DNA of 64,000 nucleotides from Antedon mediterranea (lineage: Eukaryota > Echinodermata > Crinoidea > Comatulida > Antedonidae): positions 30,032,912 through 30,096,911 of the forward strand of contig NC_092675.1 in assembly GCF_964355755.1 (NCBI RefSeq), in the 5' to 3' direction. The notes under the pieces were generated by a model. That model was not told the origin of the DNA. It ran no database searches and saw only the letters and a list, made by a program, of their open reading frames with translations. Within the stretch, counting starts at the first letter, position 1. The number at the start of each line of letters is the position of its first letter. Of this stretch, positions 23,216 to 35,920 are shown in pieces. Position numbers and translations under genes: made by a program.

Positions 23216-24842
23216 TAGAAAAAATATATATATATTATTCTTAATAGTTGGCTTATTATATATTATTATACAATAAAAACACCACAATGTTTTTTATTGA
23301 CTTTATTAAACATATATATCATTATTTAGAACAGTTAAATTAAGTATCATCGATTTGCCATTTCGTTTAAAAGAACGTATCACATTCAATCTGTAAAAAA
23401 AGAGAATATATTACATAATATTAATAATGTAGGTTGTTATTTACGTCCGAGGAAAAGAAAACCTGTCGATCGAAACAATGACAATCAAAAATTACAAAAG
23501 AATGACAATCAAAGCGCACACGGCGTTCCATACAAATTACCGTTATTGAACTAGCGGCCGCTTTGGTTGGCGGGAGGCCGCTTCGACCGTAAATCCGTTA
23601 TCATACCAGGGAGGGAGTTGTAAACAACTCCCTGATCATACCTTCTTAATTAGTCAGCTCATCATAGCAGTTGGTGGGAAGGCCACGTCTGCCTTGTGCT
23701 CATGATACTGCTGTAGGTAGGAGGAGTACATCATCAGTCTACAGACCACTACAACAACCAATTTTGATGCAATACAAATACTACTGTAGTAGGGCCTATT
23801 TGTAAGTGTTTGTGATATGTTGCCTATTTATTTGAGTGAGGGATTTCATTATAATATTTTACCAGAGTAGTCATTTGGTAAGTTGGTTTTTTTGAAATCT
23901 ATTTTATTAATTAATTATTATTTAATTTTTTTGTACTATAATCTATGGTTGTAACTTGGTGTAGGCCTAAAGTTGATTTAAGTAGTATTTTGTTTTCTAA
24001 GTAGGAATGTATTCCCATTGTTGTATTTTCTCTCCTTTTTTTTGGTTTCCCTGGACCATGAAGAAATAAGTAACTTAAATAAAGAAATAAACTTATTCTC
24101 CATGCTTGGATGCATGCACCTTCTCAAGTTAAAGTGCCACTGATAAAAAAAAAGTGCAGTGCCAATACATTCATTATACTTCAATTATATTATTATAATC
24201 AGCAAGGATTTGTGGCACACTAAAGCGAATCAGACATAAGTTGGAATTTTCAAAATTAAGATGTTCACAAATACTAAAACTACATAATTCAAGATTTAAA
24301 ATACTGAAAAAAAATCTCTTGATACTATTTACTTCCAGAGAGAGATGTCACAGTCTAAAGTTTTGGTTGTTAAATTACAATCAGTTTTTTGAGTGTTTTT
24401 AACAGATAAATCACAAGTAAAAACAAAAAAACAGGGCGTTTTTATGTTTGCGCCTTGTTAAAGGGGTATACTAATTGTTGTTGTATTTCAATGAAACTTT
24501 GCACCTTTGTTCACTAACTAACTATTGTTCTATTATTATGCTCAATTTTTATTAAAAACAACCCATTGGAACATTTTCAATTTAAGCATAAAACATGATA
24601 GGTTTTATGAAAATCTTGCACATTTTCAAACCAACAGACAACACAAAATGTTAAAAATCCTGCATTTATTTGTCTAAAAATAGAAAAACATTAAGATAAT
24701 GTAAATAAGTACCTGTTTCAACTATCATTTTCCGTAAAAAGTAAAAGTAATTTTTCAGCCTTTTATTGTTTTCTACACTTTCTATGTAACACTAACAGTA
24801 ATGATTGTAAAACATGTTAACACACAGAATGGAAAAATCGCC
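23216..24842. other. intergenic, upstream of gene A
   Basis: No coding exon seen. A CG-rich fragment at 23553-23592 resembles the arms of the 20568-20999 inverted repeat. Candidate acceptors TTTTTCAG (ends 24758) and CACTAACAG (ends 24800) precede the first coding exon of gene A, so an untranslated exon probably lies further left. Confidence 0.4.
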
Positions 24843-27800
24843 ATGGCAGGACCACTGATGACATTTTCTATTCCAAAGGTTAAAAGATCACCAGGTAAAG
24901 CAATTGCTATGTTAATTAATAGAGCAGATTAGGAATGGAGTAAATGTTGATGTGAAATTTGATTAAAATTACAGAAGACGGTTCTCTATGGTGAAGTAAA
25001 AAATCAAGATTTAGTTGGAGAAGGTGGTGTGAAGAATGCTGTTTCATCTTTAGCAAATGGCAATTTAAATACAATGAGTAACAAAACAATGCAATACAAT
25101 CGATAATAGTTCTGTTATGTGCTTTAAGAAACAACGATATTTGTGGAATGTGTTATAACAGTTGTAAAGAATGGCAGAGGGGTAAAAATTAAACTTGCTT
25201 ATGTTTTTTCTTAAGGAGGCTGTAAAAATTTAGGACTCTTCTAAACACTAATTTTAAGGTATTGATTTTTCAGGTTGCAGATCTGATGTTCCACCGACTT
25301 CCAGGAACTATAAAGAAACTCTACAGACAATTCAAAGTTCATTTTTGGATTCAAATTACAAATTCGAAAAAGATTGCCATATCAACTCTATTGAACAAGT
25401 TGTGAATAAGAAGTTTGAGAAAACTTTCCAACAGAAAAGACAAGAAGTGAGATCTGATCTAAACTGCGTTAATGTGGGCGAACGGTTTGCCTTTGCAATT
25501 GTCGACTGCGAAGAAAAAGTCAAAGAAGTGTGTCGGGATGGAATTAATAGCGGCCATGAAAAATTGACCTATGCGACCTTGGGAAAACAAACATGTGGTG
25601 TTCATTTGTGGCAGAATGCTGATGTTGTTCTACGATCAGTTTCCAAAATCCCTAGAACATTACACCTTATTGTATACAAGGTAATAAGAATTTTACTTTG
25701 ACAGTAGGATACATTATTGGTGCATTTTTGTGGTACGGCAATATACCTGTCTAAAGTTTTCTAAAGTTTTTTAAAAACTTTTTTAGTAGACCCAGTTTAG
25801 TCCATTTTGTTTTACATTATTTCTTGATTTCCATTGTGTAAACATTACATATAATACTATAACATCAATGAGTTACAACAGCATTGGAATTTTAAGAAAA
25901 AAAATAACTTACTATGTAAGTTAAAAAAATGTTTTGCCAGGATTGAATGGAATTGTTAACAATAACTCATACAGTACTAGCACATAGAAAATAAAACATT
26001 GCAAGGTGCTGACTTGTTAACCTCTCCATTTTTAACCTGATTGATCAACATTTCTAATAATTGCTTTAGGTGATACGTGGCAGAGCAAAACTCATTTCTC
26101 CAAGTATTGATAGTGATGTTGAACCCACGCCTAACTTTGAATGCCATGTAAGCCGCGATTTTCCAAAAACTACAGCATCACTTGGCCAGTTAATTAATAC
26201 CACACAGGTGAGTACAGAAAGCATCCGTTTATTACTGTATTATTAAATGTAAAATTTTTAGAATATTATTCTGCATTAATCGTATTTTATCTATTGTTTT
26301 TCTATCCTCCTTAGATTTTTATCTATGAATACGACGAGGAATGCCTACCGGTTAAGCGTCCCAGACATTGTTATCCTTATGCGGTTGTTACTTTCTCCAA
26401 ACTAATACATTCGCAGAAGCACCAATTATTGCCATGCATTTCAGATGTTGAACAAGAGTCTATGCATTGGTCTTCAGATGATCTGATGTCCAGATATATG
26501 AATGACGAAGTGATTACTGATAACACAAAATTGAGTAAACCTTGTGAAAATAAATCACATAAAGTAGGCATTTTTCAATCAGAGCAGGATGCAATAGTGT
26601 TTAGATTAAAAGAGAAATTAGCAAAAAAAAAGATGGCTGTAGAATCAAGTTCTTGGAAAATGAAAAACAAATTACAGACAAACTCTTCATCCAGTTGTGA
26701 CAGATTTAAAATCAAAGCAAAAACAAACCAAACTATTAAAGATGCCAATGATAATGACAGTAAACAATTATCTAAAGCAAAAAAGCAGAAATTGATTGCA
26801 GCAAACGAAGAAGATATGAATTCAGTAAAAGGAAATAGTTTGCTTTCAAAGAATAGTACAGATGATGTTCACAGAAAGTCGCATTTAACCCAAAAAATTG
26901 AAAGCAATGAAGCATGTAATATGTATTTGGAACACCACACCTCCACATGCCTCAACAAACATCATTTATCTAGTGAGAATAAGAAAGATTACTCAAAGAT
27001 GAGAATTAAAGAAAATGCTGATAGAAGTGATTGCTTGCCGGAATCACAATCGATGATACCATTGTCCACCAGTTCCTCAGACATCACTGTCATTACATCT
27101 GGTGATAATCAAAGCTTGTCTCCAATGATAAAGAAATCATTTGTGCTAATTCGCTTCACACGAAAATGGCTGAAAAAATATGGCTGGGGAGTTCAGACTA
27201 TGACTAAAAAATTACTTTGCAATTGCATCAGAGTTCTCAAGTGGATTGAAGTGATGGGAGTGAGTTATCGAGATAAAGGAATGAATCATTTTAACTTTGG
27301 CATCTTAGATGCCCGTGTGCTTCTTTACTACTTATCGTTGCATCGTGGTAATTTTGGTAGAAAGATTCAGTTGGTGAATGAGGACATTGATCAGAAAGAA
27401 TTTAGACATATGATAGATGGTTTGTTACTGCTTTATAGATTTGAAAAAATGCCTGAAGATATGATTGTATTGGTTGAAAATTTAGTTGAAAATAGAAATT
27501 TGAGGGCTGAAACATCCAGGGTAGGGCTAAATGCTGATAAAAGCAAGAATACAGTGGTCCAAAACAGACAGAAGAGAGAAGACAACGCAGATGACGATAC
27601 AGATTTAGAAGCAGTATCAGGTTACCTGGGGGATCAAGCCTGTTCTGGTACAAATATAGATGAAATTAATCTGAAGGAATCAAGTGAACCCAAACCCACA
27701 TGCACTGATCCTCATCCTCATGCTTTCATCTCTGAAGATAAGATTGTAAAAATAATTCAAAATTTATCAAGTAGAAGAATTGAATGTAAACAGAATATCA

Positions 27801-30775
27801 CTTTGAATATTTATAATGTTTGTTCTGATTGTGGTATGAAGAACAATCAGACCATTATCATTGAGTCAGATGACAATGAAAGTGATGATTTGAAAATGGA
27901 GATTAGTGAAAAACCTTTACAACCCATTGAAGACCATTTAGATACTGGGGCCATGGAAACTGAGATGGCAGAAGTTCCTTTACAAACCAAAAATATACAT
28001 GTTCTTTCAACTGTTGCAGCCAGCGATTCTGATAATGAAGACCAATTAGAAGCCGAGTGTATGATCAAATTGAAGATGGCAGAAGTTCCTTTACAAACCA
28101 AAAATATGGATGTTCTTTCTAATGTTGCAGCCAGTGACTCTGGTATTGAAGACCATTTCGAGTCTGAGGCCATAATCAAATTGAAGATGGCAGAAGTTCC
28201 TTTACAAAGCAAAAATATGGCTGTTCTTTCAAAATTTGCAGCCAACGAGTCTGACATTGAAGACCATTTAGAGTCTGAGGCCTTAATCAAATTAAAGATG
28301 GCAGAAGTTCCTTTACAAACCAAAAATATGGCTGTTCTTTCAAATGTTGCAGCCAACGAGTCTGACATTGACGACCATTTAGAGTCTGAGGCCATGATCA
28401 AATTGAAGATGGCAGAAGTTCCTTTACAAACCAAAAATATGGATGTTCTTTCAAATGTTGCAACCAACGAGTCTGACATTGAAGACCATTTAGAGTCTGA
28501 GGCCATGATCAAATTGAAGATGGCAGAATTTCCTTTACAAACCAAAAATATGGCTATTCTTTCAAATGTTGCAGCCAATAAGTCTGTTATTGAAGACTAT
28601 GTTCTTTCTGACATTGAAGACAATTTAGAATCTGAGGCAATGATCAAATTGAAGAAGGCAGAAGTTCCTTTACAAACCCAAAATATGGATGTTCTTTTAA
28701 ATGTTGCAGCCAATGAGTCTGATAATGAAAACCATATTCTTTCAACTGTTGCAGCTAATGAGAATTGTATTAAAGACCATTCAGGAACTGAGGCCATAAA
28801 GATGGGAAAAAAGCCTTATCAAACCAAACATGTAGATGCAGGTCTTTCAGTTGAAGCCAACAAATCTGATATTGAAGACCATTTAGAATCCGAGGCCATG
28901 ATCAAATTGAAGATGACAGAAGTTCCTTTACAAACCAAAAATATGGCTGTTCTTTCAAATGTTTCAGCCAATGAGTCTGCTATTGAAGACAATGTTCTTT
29001 CAAATGTTGCAGCCAATGAGTCTGACATTGAAGACCATTTAGAGTCTGAGGTCTTGATCAAATTAAAGATGGGAGAAGTTCCTATACAAACCAAAAATAT
29101 GGATGTTCTTTCAAATGTTGCAGCCAATGAGTCTGATATTGAAGACCATGTTCTTTCAACTGTGGCAGCCAATGAGAATGGTATTGAAGACCATTCAGGA
29201 ACTGAGGCCATGATTAAATTGAAGATGGCAGAAGTTCCTTTACAAACCAAAAATATGGATGTTATTTCAAATGTTGCAGCCAATGAGTCTGTTATTGAAG
29301 ACCATGTTCTTTCAAATGTGGCAGCCAATGAGTTTGACATTGAAGACCAATTAGAAACTGAGTGTATGATTAAATTGAAGATGGCAGATGTTCCTCTGCA
29401 AACCAAAAATATGGATGTTCTTTCAACTATTGCAGCCAATAAGTCTGACATTGATAGGGCATGTTTTTCAAATGTTATAGAGAATGAAGAAAAACCTCCA
29501 AAAGATGTGAACAATATCGAAGATGCATTGGAAACTGTGATGGTAAACAGGGCTTTGCGAATGAAATGTGCAGTGAACCTTCTAAAACTTAAAGAGATTA
29601 ATCTGGAAAATGGAGGTAATGATAAAGAACCCTCTCTCCTTCCTTCATCTTTGGCAAAAACAACTAGAAAATGTGCAAAGAACATTTCAAGACTTAAAGA
29701 AATTGATGTGGACAATGGAGTTAATGATAAAGAACCCTCTCTTCTTCCTTCATCTTTGGAAATAACAACTAGAAAATGTGCAAAGAACATCTCAAGACCT
29801 AAAGAAATTGATGTGGACAATGGAGTTAATGATAAAGAACACTCTCTTCTTCCTTCATCTTTGGCAAAAACAACTAGAAAATGTGCAAAGAACATTTCAA
29901 GACTTCCAGAAATTGATGTGGACAATGGAGTTAATGATAAAAAACCCTCTCTTCTTCCTTCATCTTTGGCAAAAACAATTGGAAAATGTACAGTGAACCT
30001 TTCAAGACTTGAGGATATTGATCTGGACAATAGAGTTCCTTCATCTTTGACAATAACAACTAGCAACCCTGACAAATGTAGTTCACAAGATTTAATTACA
30101 ACCCCTGCCAAGGGAGTTAAGCTGAAGAATAGTACTGCTATTTTTGAAGAACATGCTTATGACAAGTTAAAGAAAACCTTTGTATCAAGAGATCATAAAG
30201 GTACTAATCGTACTAAGCAGACAATTAGTTCTAATGAAACCAATAGAGCAGATAACACCATGTCAGATAACATTTTTCAGGAGTCAAATAATACTTCCAG
30301 TGTTGCTCGTCGTTTTCTACTTAGTAATGGAGACAAACATTCAAATGATATCAAGATAGTAGGTTGCCGACAATTAAGTAAATACAATTGCACTACCCAT
30401 TCTTCTAACATAAATAGTGGCCATAACGAGTCTGATTTTGAAAAAAGCAGGTTGATTATGGAGACGTTTTCAAAATATAACATCAATCGAAAACGCACAA
30501 GAAGTACAACTTCTATATCAAACTCTCCTCCGGTCAAGAGGTGCAGAGATGTGCCACCTAGAAGAAATTCAGAAAGATATGACACTTTGGATAGTACTCC
30601 GTATATGGCCTATCGCTCGCCACATGGAAGACGGTCAAGTGCTAACAACGTTAGGCCTATGTATCCAGAATATGTTGAGAATAATCGAAACATTAATCGG
30701 GCAGCAGACGACAGTCCGAGAGAAAGGGTAACAGACTCCAGAAGAAGTTATTGGTGGAATAATCTACTTGAATGA
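24843..30775 (+). CDS. gene A: TASOR/TEX15-family DUF3715 protein, 4 coding exons, 1685 aa
   Basis: Exons 24843-24894, 25274-25680, 26070-26207, 26315-30775; phases 1, 0, 0. Residues ~35-230 match the DUF3715 (TASOR pseudo-PARP) domain: GERFAFAIVD (~86), LGKQTCGVHLW, LIVYKVIRGRAKL, TPNFECHVS (~173), IYEYDEE and RPRHCYPYAVV (~215). In vertebrates this fold is shared by TASOR, TASOR2 and TEX15, which silence transposons and other repeats in the nucleus. Residues ~475-600 form a conserved-looking helical block of unknown role. IIIESDDNESDD (~713) looks like a SUMO-interacting motif. Then come 12 degenerate 37-aa repeats (~747-1248), five 35-aa repeats (~1282-1450) and a basic Arg/Ser-rich tail with a final RRSYWWNN. 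No catalytic or membrane motif. The ATG is chosen because exon 1 mirrors that of gene B. The symbol is left open because TEX15 and TASOR cannot be separated by eye. Confidence 0.88.
27958..29460 (+). repeat. 111-bp coding minisatellite in gene A (12 copies of a 37-aa unit)
   Basis: The unit is MAEVPLQTKN, M(D/A)VLSNVAAN, ESDIEDHLES, EAMIKLK. Twelve VPLQTKN-type copies were counted, one strongly diverged (KKPYQTKHVD). Some units contain an extra VLSNVAANES-IEDH half. All indels keep frame. The composition is acidic and probably disordered. Long open frames on the minus strand here are shadows. Confidence 0.92.
29560..30065 (+). repeat. 105-bp coding minisatellite in gene A (5 copies of a 35-aa unit)
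   Basis: The unit is KCAKNISRLK, EIDVDNGVND, KEPSLLPSSL, AKTTR. The three central copies are nearly identical; the outer two are diverged, and the last lacks part of the middle. Frame is kept throughout. Confidence 0.92.
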
Positions 30776-31745
30776 GTGAGACAAAGACGAAGAAATGATG
30801 AATACTCGCAAGCTATTTATTATAACCATAATAATTGTTAATGATTTATTATTATTCATTTGTGCTTTCTGGTTGTTTTACACTTTTATTGAAAACGATA
30901 CCTAAAGATCATGCTAGTGTACTGTTGGTTGTTATTTTAAGTTTTGCATTGTAATTCTCTGCCTTTTTTTTGTTTTTCTTCTTTTTTTTAAACTTTCATT
31001 CACTAATTAGTAGAATCATTTGTTACTTTGGTATTCTAATTTGTTTTAATCATATTTGTATGATGTCAATGCTCCTCAGATCGTCAACATGCAAACAGTT
31101 GATGAGAACAACTAAATAAGTATAAGAATGACGTCATTAGCATTTAGCTTCAGGACTAATTATTTATTTTAATTTATTTTACTGTATTTCTAACAAAATC
31201 ATAATCATAGTACATTTAATACTAAAGACTATAACGATCGTTGTATTTTAAATCTCCTTTCATCTTGAATTCTAACTAAACTTTTGTAAATTTAAAAAGT
31301 GTTATACAGTTAGGTATTAATTTGATAATTGTTTGATAATTAAGATTAACATCATTTAATGGTTTAATTTTTAAACAGTTGATAGGAAAAAGTATTTTAT
31401 TTTAATATTAATGATTAAAATTATGTACAGTATAAACAAATATTGATTTGTGACACTGTATCTAAGATGTACTGTAGGCCTATTAGTAATCAGATGCAGC
31501 TTTTTGTAAAGCAATTTTTATTTTTATATTATAAATTCAGGTTAAATAATGTATACAATTTTCCATTTTCAATCACGTATATTAGCAATCAAACGTGTGT
31601 AAAAATGATGTGTACAGTATAGCAATTTTACCAAATCTTACATTATAACACATGTAGGTACACATTGTTAATGACTCTCTTATTTTGTACATACAGCAGT
31701 GTTTTTAAATTATTGAAGTTTTGTTGAAATAAATATTTAAATACA
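30776..31745 (+). other. gene A 3' UTR with poly(A) signal at 31728-31733
   Basis: AT-rich, no ORF. AATAAA at 31728-31733 followed by TG-rich sequence (TGTATATGTGTGTG near 31777) is a good cleavage-signal arrangement, giving a 3' UTR of about 970 nt. Confidence 0.6.
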
Positions 31746-31859
31746 GTAGATGTTGATTGTGTATTACCCACATATGTATATGTGTGTGTATTCATATTTA
31801 TTCAGTTTTTATATTTTTTTAATAACTTATTATATTTTTGTTTTATTTATTTTTTACTT

Positions 31860-32040
31860 TTTTTTACTTCGTGATGTTCTTGATTCACTTCAAAGGGGAG
31901 GTGACTTTGAATCAATGTAGCTTGATGTCTGGTTTCAAATGGCGCCAGTGTCACAGGATTTATTGACATATTAATAATTAAAACTTCACTCCCAAAGACT
32001 TTGTTTATATGTGGAGCAACTTGTGGTACACAGTACAAAA
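31860..32040 (+). mobile_element. decayed tRNA-derived SINE, copy 1
   Basis: The body CTTCACTCCCAAAGACTTTG TTTAT...GAGCAACTTGTG matches the copy at 57765. The B-box-like TCTGGTTTCAAATGGC is degenerate. No ORF. Confidence 0.5.
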
Positions 32041-32045
32041 ACGTC

Positions 32046-32920
32046 GTATGAATAAAATACGAATGACTAAACTTAATTTGACTTCTAGTCTATGACTCCA
32101 TTTATAACATTTTCGATCTTTAGGCCTACCCCTCAGTATACCACGATTAAACGTTTACAATTTCTGTCTAACGCATACTGTTTTATACCGTTTAGTGTGT
32201 ATGTATTATTTTTACAAGAGCAATACTTATACATCGTATATTTCTACGGTATACGTGTTTATATGCAGCAGCAGGTACAGTGTGTATAGTTCAGAGACCA
32301 AGTTTGATTCCGGGTGAATAAATAATTGCATACAAGGATACGTGGGTGTCGAAAGACACTTTGATATTCCAAATAAGGAAATCGTTACAACATATTCATG
32401 GTAAAGACGATGATGTCATTTTAATTTCATTTTAAAATATTTATGTGATGAGATCATAATCACCACGACAGGCCTATATAGGCTATGGTAGCTACTTTCA
32501 TAGATAGTCCTACACATGGAGGTATAAAAGTATAACTCCATGGTCCTACACGTATAAAAACCCAGTTGTCTGAAAGCTTTCAATTTGTGAACGGCATGAA
32601 GTAAAGTAAGTTGATGTGTGTTACCACCCTCTTTTTAAGATCAAATAATTTTGTTCAGTTTCATGGTTAATTTTCCTTTTTGTATACGGACGTGCCATTA
32701 TTGTTTTGCTTTGGGATATTTTGTTCGCGTTTTTTAGGATACCTGTCGCTTCAGCACGGGTATTGGTGATAATATCACTACATTTTTCATAAACACTCCT
32801 TTCCGAACTTTAAGGACAAGCTGGAGACGACGGTCACAGAGCCTATCAAGAGAAAATTGTTCTAGGGCTGCAGTGTACGAATAGTACCCCTTCCCGTAGT
32901 ACAATTCTTAAAACCCTCTT
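32046..32920. other. intergenic, no gene recognised
   Basis: No exon-like segment was found. The sequence is AT-rich with isolated TAGGCCTA words. Confidence 0.3.
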
Positions 32921-33960
32921 CTAGACCGATTCGAGGTCACAGCCTAATTCGGAAGTCAGGGAGGAGTGCCAGGAAGGATAAGCATATTCAATTATGGGGC
33001 ATATGAAAGATTTATAAATCTTGATTAACTGATCTTCTGGTGCACCAAATCTTGTAGGGACCGACACAATATTATACATGGCTTTGGCCTTGCTAACGAT
33101 CTCACCAATGTGTGTATCCCACTTAAGGTTATCTTTGATAGTTAAACCTAAAAGCGTCAATTGCATAACAGTCTCAACTTGAACTCCATTATTAGTCAGT
33201 AAATTATAGTAACCAGAAGTTTTGCAAAAAGTTAATCTTCACTGATTTACACTTATTATAGCCTAGGGTTAAGGGCCATTTTATTTATTTTACACCATTC
33301 CTCTAAATTACTAAAGTACGATTGGATAGAGTCCAGACAGTTATTTTTTGAGATATCAGCGAATTAGGTAATTAAATCGTCGACAAATTTCCACCTTGTA
33401 ATGCAATATAATGCCGATCGAGTCATTGACCATTACTCGAAAAAGGCTTGGGCCAGATTTCGTTCCTTGTGGACACCACAATGTACTAGAAATAATAGTA
33501 TTCATACTCATAAGACTAGATCCTCCTTACCACTTACCAAATTAACATTAATGCAACTTAATATCCGTTATAGTGGCACCAAATTATTTAATGATTTCCC
33601 TGACGAAATTAAAAATGGCACCTTCAAAACAAATATTTCTTTTAAACTTAAACGAATTCTACTCCATAAATAACTAATAATAATAAATAACAAAATAAAA
33701 TATATTTATTCTAGTTTTCAGTGCGCTTCCATAGTATTTTGATATTATTACATTGTCGTTGTTTTGCTTTACTTGTTTGTTTGTCTGTCCTGTCACTTTG
33801 TTTCTGTTTGTTCAAACTTCAATATGACCTTTAACTTGCTACCCGTCACGTTTTTTGAAGGGTGACCTTCAAAAGTTATTACTCCCTGGGTTTTGCCACT
33901 TGATTATTTATATTAAGTTGTTATTTTGTTTACAGAGAAAGAAATAAATGTTATTAGCCT
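32921..33960. pseudogene. LINE remnant with inverted 5' part (twin-priming-like) or two abutting LINE fragments
   Basis: On the minus strand, from about 33400 down to 32925, a broken reverse-transcriptase frame reads WKFVDDLIT, a stop, DSIQSYFSNLEEWCKINKMA, then LGLTIKDNLKWDTHIGEIVS and YKSFICPIIEYAYPSWHSS. FVDD is the RT catalytic box. On the plus strand, 33401-33673 reads an ORF2 C-terminus (HTHKTRSSLPLTKLTLMQLN, IRYSGTKLFNDFPDEIKNG). The two halves face away from a junction near 33395. Stops and frame breaks show it is dead. Confidence 0.75.
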
Positions 33961-34604
33961 AAGAATGAATGTTAATTCGATATGTCATGTAGACAGCAGA
34001 ATGGAGAGAAGATAACCTTTTGTTGGAAATTAATTAAAACGGCGTAAGAAGCTCGGATTAATAAAAGATTAAATGACCATTTAGTCACGTTGCTCTTTTT
34101 ATCATTTTCAATAAAATTTTACTACGAACTTATGAGGCCACCCAAGGTCGCACTAACATTTTTTTCAGTTATAATAAGTAGTTCCCTTTATTATTAACCA
34201 AAAATTCTAAAAGTGTACTCGTTGATAATTATATCATAGCAGTAAATTGGTATTGAATTAAGAATATTACTCTTATCTTGTTAAATACAATGTAATATCA
34301 TGTTCTATACTTTGAATTGTTACTCTCACCATCGATAAAAAAAATAAACTGTGTTTCTAATAATATTACTTAATAAAATGATTGATAATTGAAATTAATT
34401 TCGTTGTTCCTTGGTCAAACTTTCACGGATCACTGATTTTGACCAAAAAGAAAGAGTCACTGATGACCAATGAGCTTGGCTTAATTACTGATGACTCAGC
34501 AAATTTGCATTAACAAAGAGGTACAAAACCTGAAAACTGTCTGCAATTGCGACACAAGGAAAAATAACTTGTGATGTGAATCTCTTTAGTTGTTGTCTCA
34601 GAGA

Positions 34605-34925
34605 TAGAATATGAATCCGATATCGAGGAAGGCGCCAACCAAGGTCATGCGATATCAAAGGTCAGGGTAAAATTTCAAAAATGCTCCGACTTTTTACTCC
34701 ATGCTGATCAGAGAGGTATTTACACCTCCCTGCTCCAATCAAGCTGAAACTAAGGTATAGTTTTCAAACTTGGTGGGTGCCACTCCCGGTGCCACTCGGT
34801 ATAAGAAAAACGAGTTAATAGGTCGTCAAGGTCAAATCTCAAAATGATAGGGTGAGTATGAATCTGATCGCCACCAAAGGTCATGCGATGTCAGAGGTCA
34901 AGTAACTTTTCAAAATTGCTTCGAT
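34605..34925 (+). repeat. diverged local duplication
   Basis: TATGAATCCGATATCGAGG with AAGGTCATGCGATATCAAAG (about 34609-34664) recurs as TATGAATCTGATCGCCACC with AAGGTCATGCGATGTCAGAG (about 34857-34898). The spacing is about 245 bp. Non-coding. Confidence 0.55.
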
Positions 34926-34960
34926 CAAGCTGGAACTCTTCATCATTAGTATTTCATTTA

Positions 34961-35920
34961 TGGAACTGTCACACCAAAATCAGTCCGGGCCAAAATCGGT
35001 CCGGCGGACCAGTTTTGGCTGCCAAAATCAGTCCGGTGGACCATTTATGGCTACCAAAACCTGTCCGGCCGGACCAATTTTGGCCGCCAAAACTGGTCCG
35101 GCCGGACCAATTTTGGCCGCCAAAACTGGTCCGGCCTGGATAAAATCGGTCCGGGTAGTAGGACTGTTTTTTGCCGCCAAATATGGTCCGGTCTAACAAA
35201 TATATGGTGTGCAAAATGAGTCATAATGTATATCATTAAAAAAAGGCCATGATTAGTCATTATATTGAAAACTACGGGGTTTTATTTGTTATTTTAATAT
35301 TATAAATTAAGCCTGTTTTTTTATTATCATTATTAGTAGTAACTCATCAATAATTAGTAGGCCTACTAATTGTTAGGCTTTTTGTATACAATATGTATCT
35401 CTGTCTGTTTTTAATCCATTTTGTTCTTTTTTAACATCTTCGTTTCCCCATGATGTTAAAAACAATTTAATTTATTAATTTTTTATGGTTAATCAATCAA
35501 TATATCAATTCAATACAATTATTATAAAACAATTATCCAATATTGATTAGGCTGAGGAAGGAAAAAGGCCTCAATCATAAATAAAATCTAGCTGGCAATT
35601 TTTATCAGCGTCTCATACCCGTTCGTGTGAGCGTGCAGGCCGAAATATGAGTGAACACCTAAGTCATGTTTTTAGATAAAATACATTTATTTATAGTATT
35701 TATCCGACAAGATAACTTACTAATATATATCATGGGATATTTTTCTAGCCATAAACAACTTAAAACAGCATCATAGGCCTAGTAATTCAATTAAAATCGA
35801 CAGAAGAAAAGCCCGGACCGATTTTGGCAGTGGCGGACTGCTTTTGGCCACAATTTTAGAGCCAAAACTGGTCCGGCCGGACCGATTTTGGCCCCGGACC
35901 ATATTTATCGTGACAGAGCC
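34961..35920. mobile_element. foldback-type DNA element with GGTCCGGCCGGACC subterminal repeats
   Basis: CTGTCAC at 34966-34972 is matched by GTGACAG at 35910-35916. Inside, both ends carry the same inverted series: CCAAAATCGGTCCGG, GGACCAGTTTTGGC and GGTCCGGCCGGACC. The left end has about five such boxes, the right end about four. The AT-rich middle of roughly 600 bp has no transposase. GGGCTCTGTCAC-type ends suggest a non-autonomous cut-and-paste element; the superfamily is uncertain. Confidence 0.75.

Noticed and set aside
28819-30111. 430-codon open frame on the minus strand of gene A
   Set aside because: It lies opposite the coding minisatellites; the repeat period is a multiple of three, so an antisense frame stays open automatically. 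The same applies to 27847-28578.
34883-35260. Frames with VRPDQFWPPKL-like repeats
   Set aside because: They translate the GGTCCGGCCGGACC palindrome series of the foldback element.
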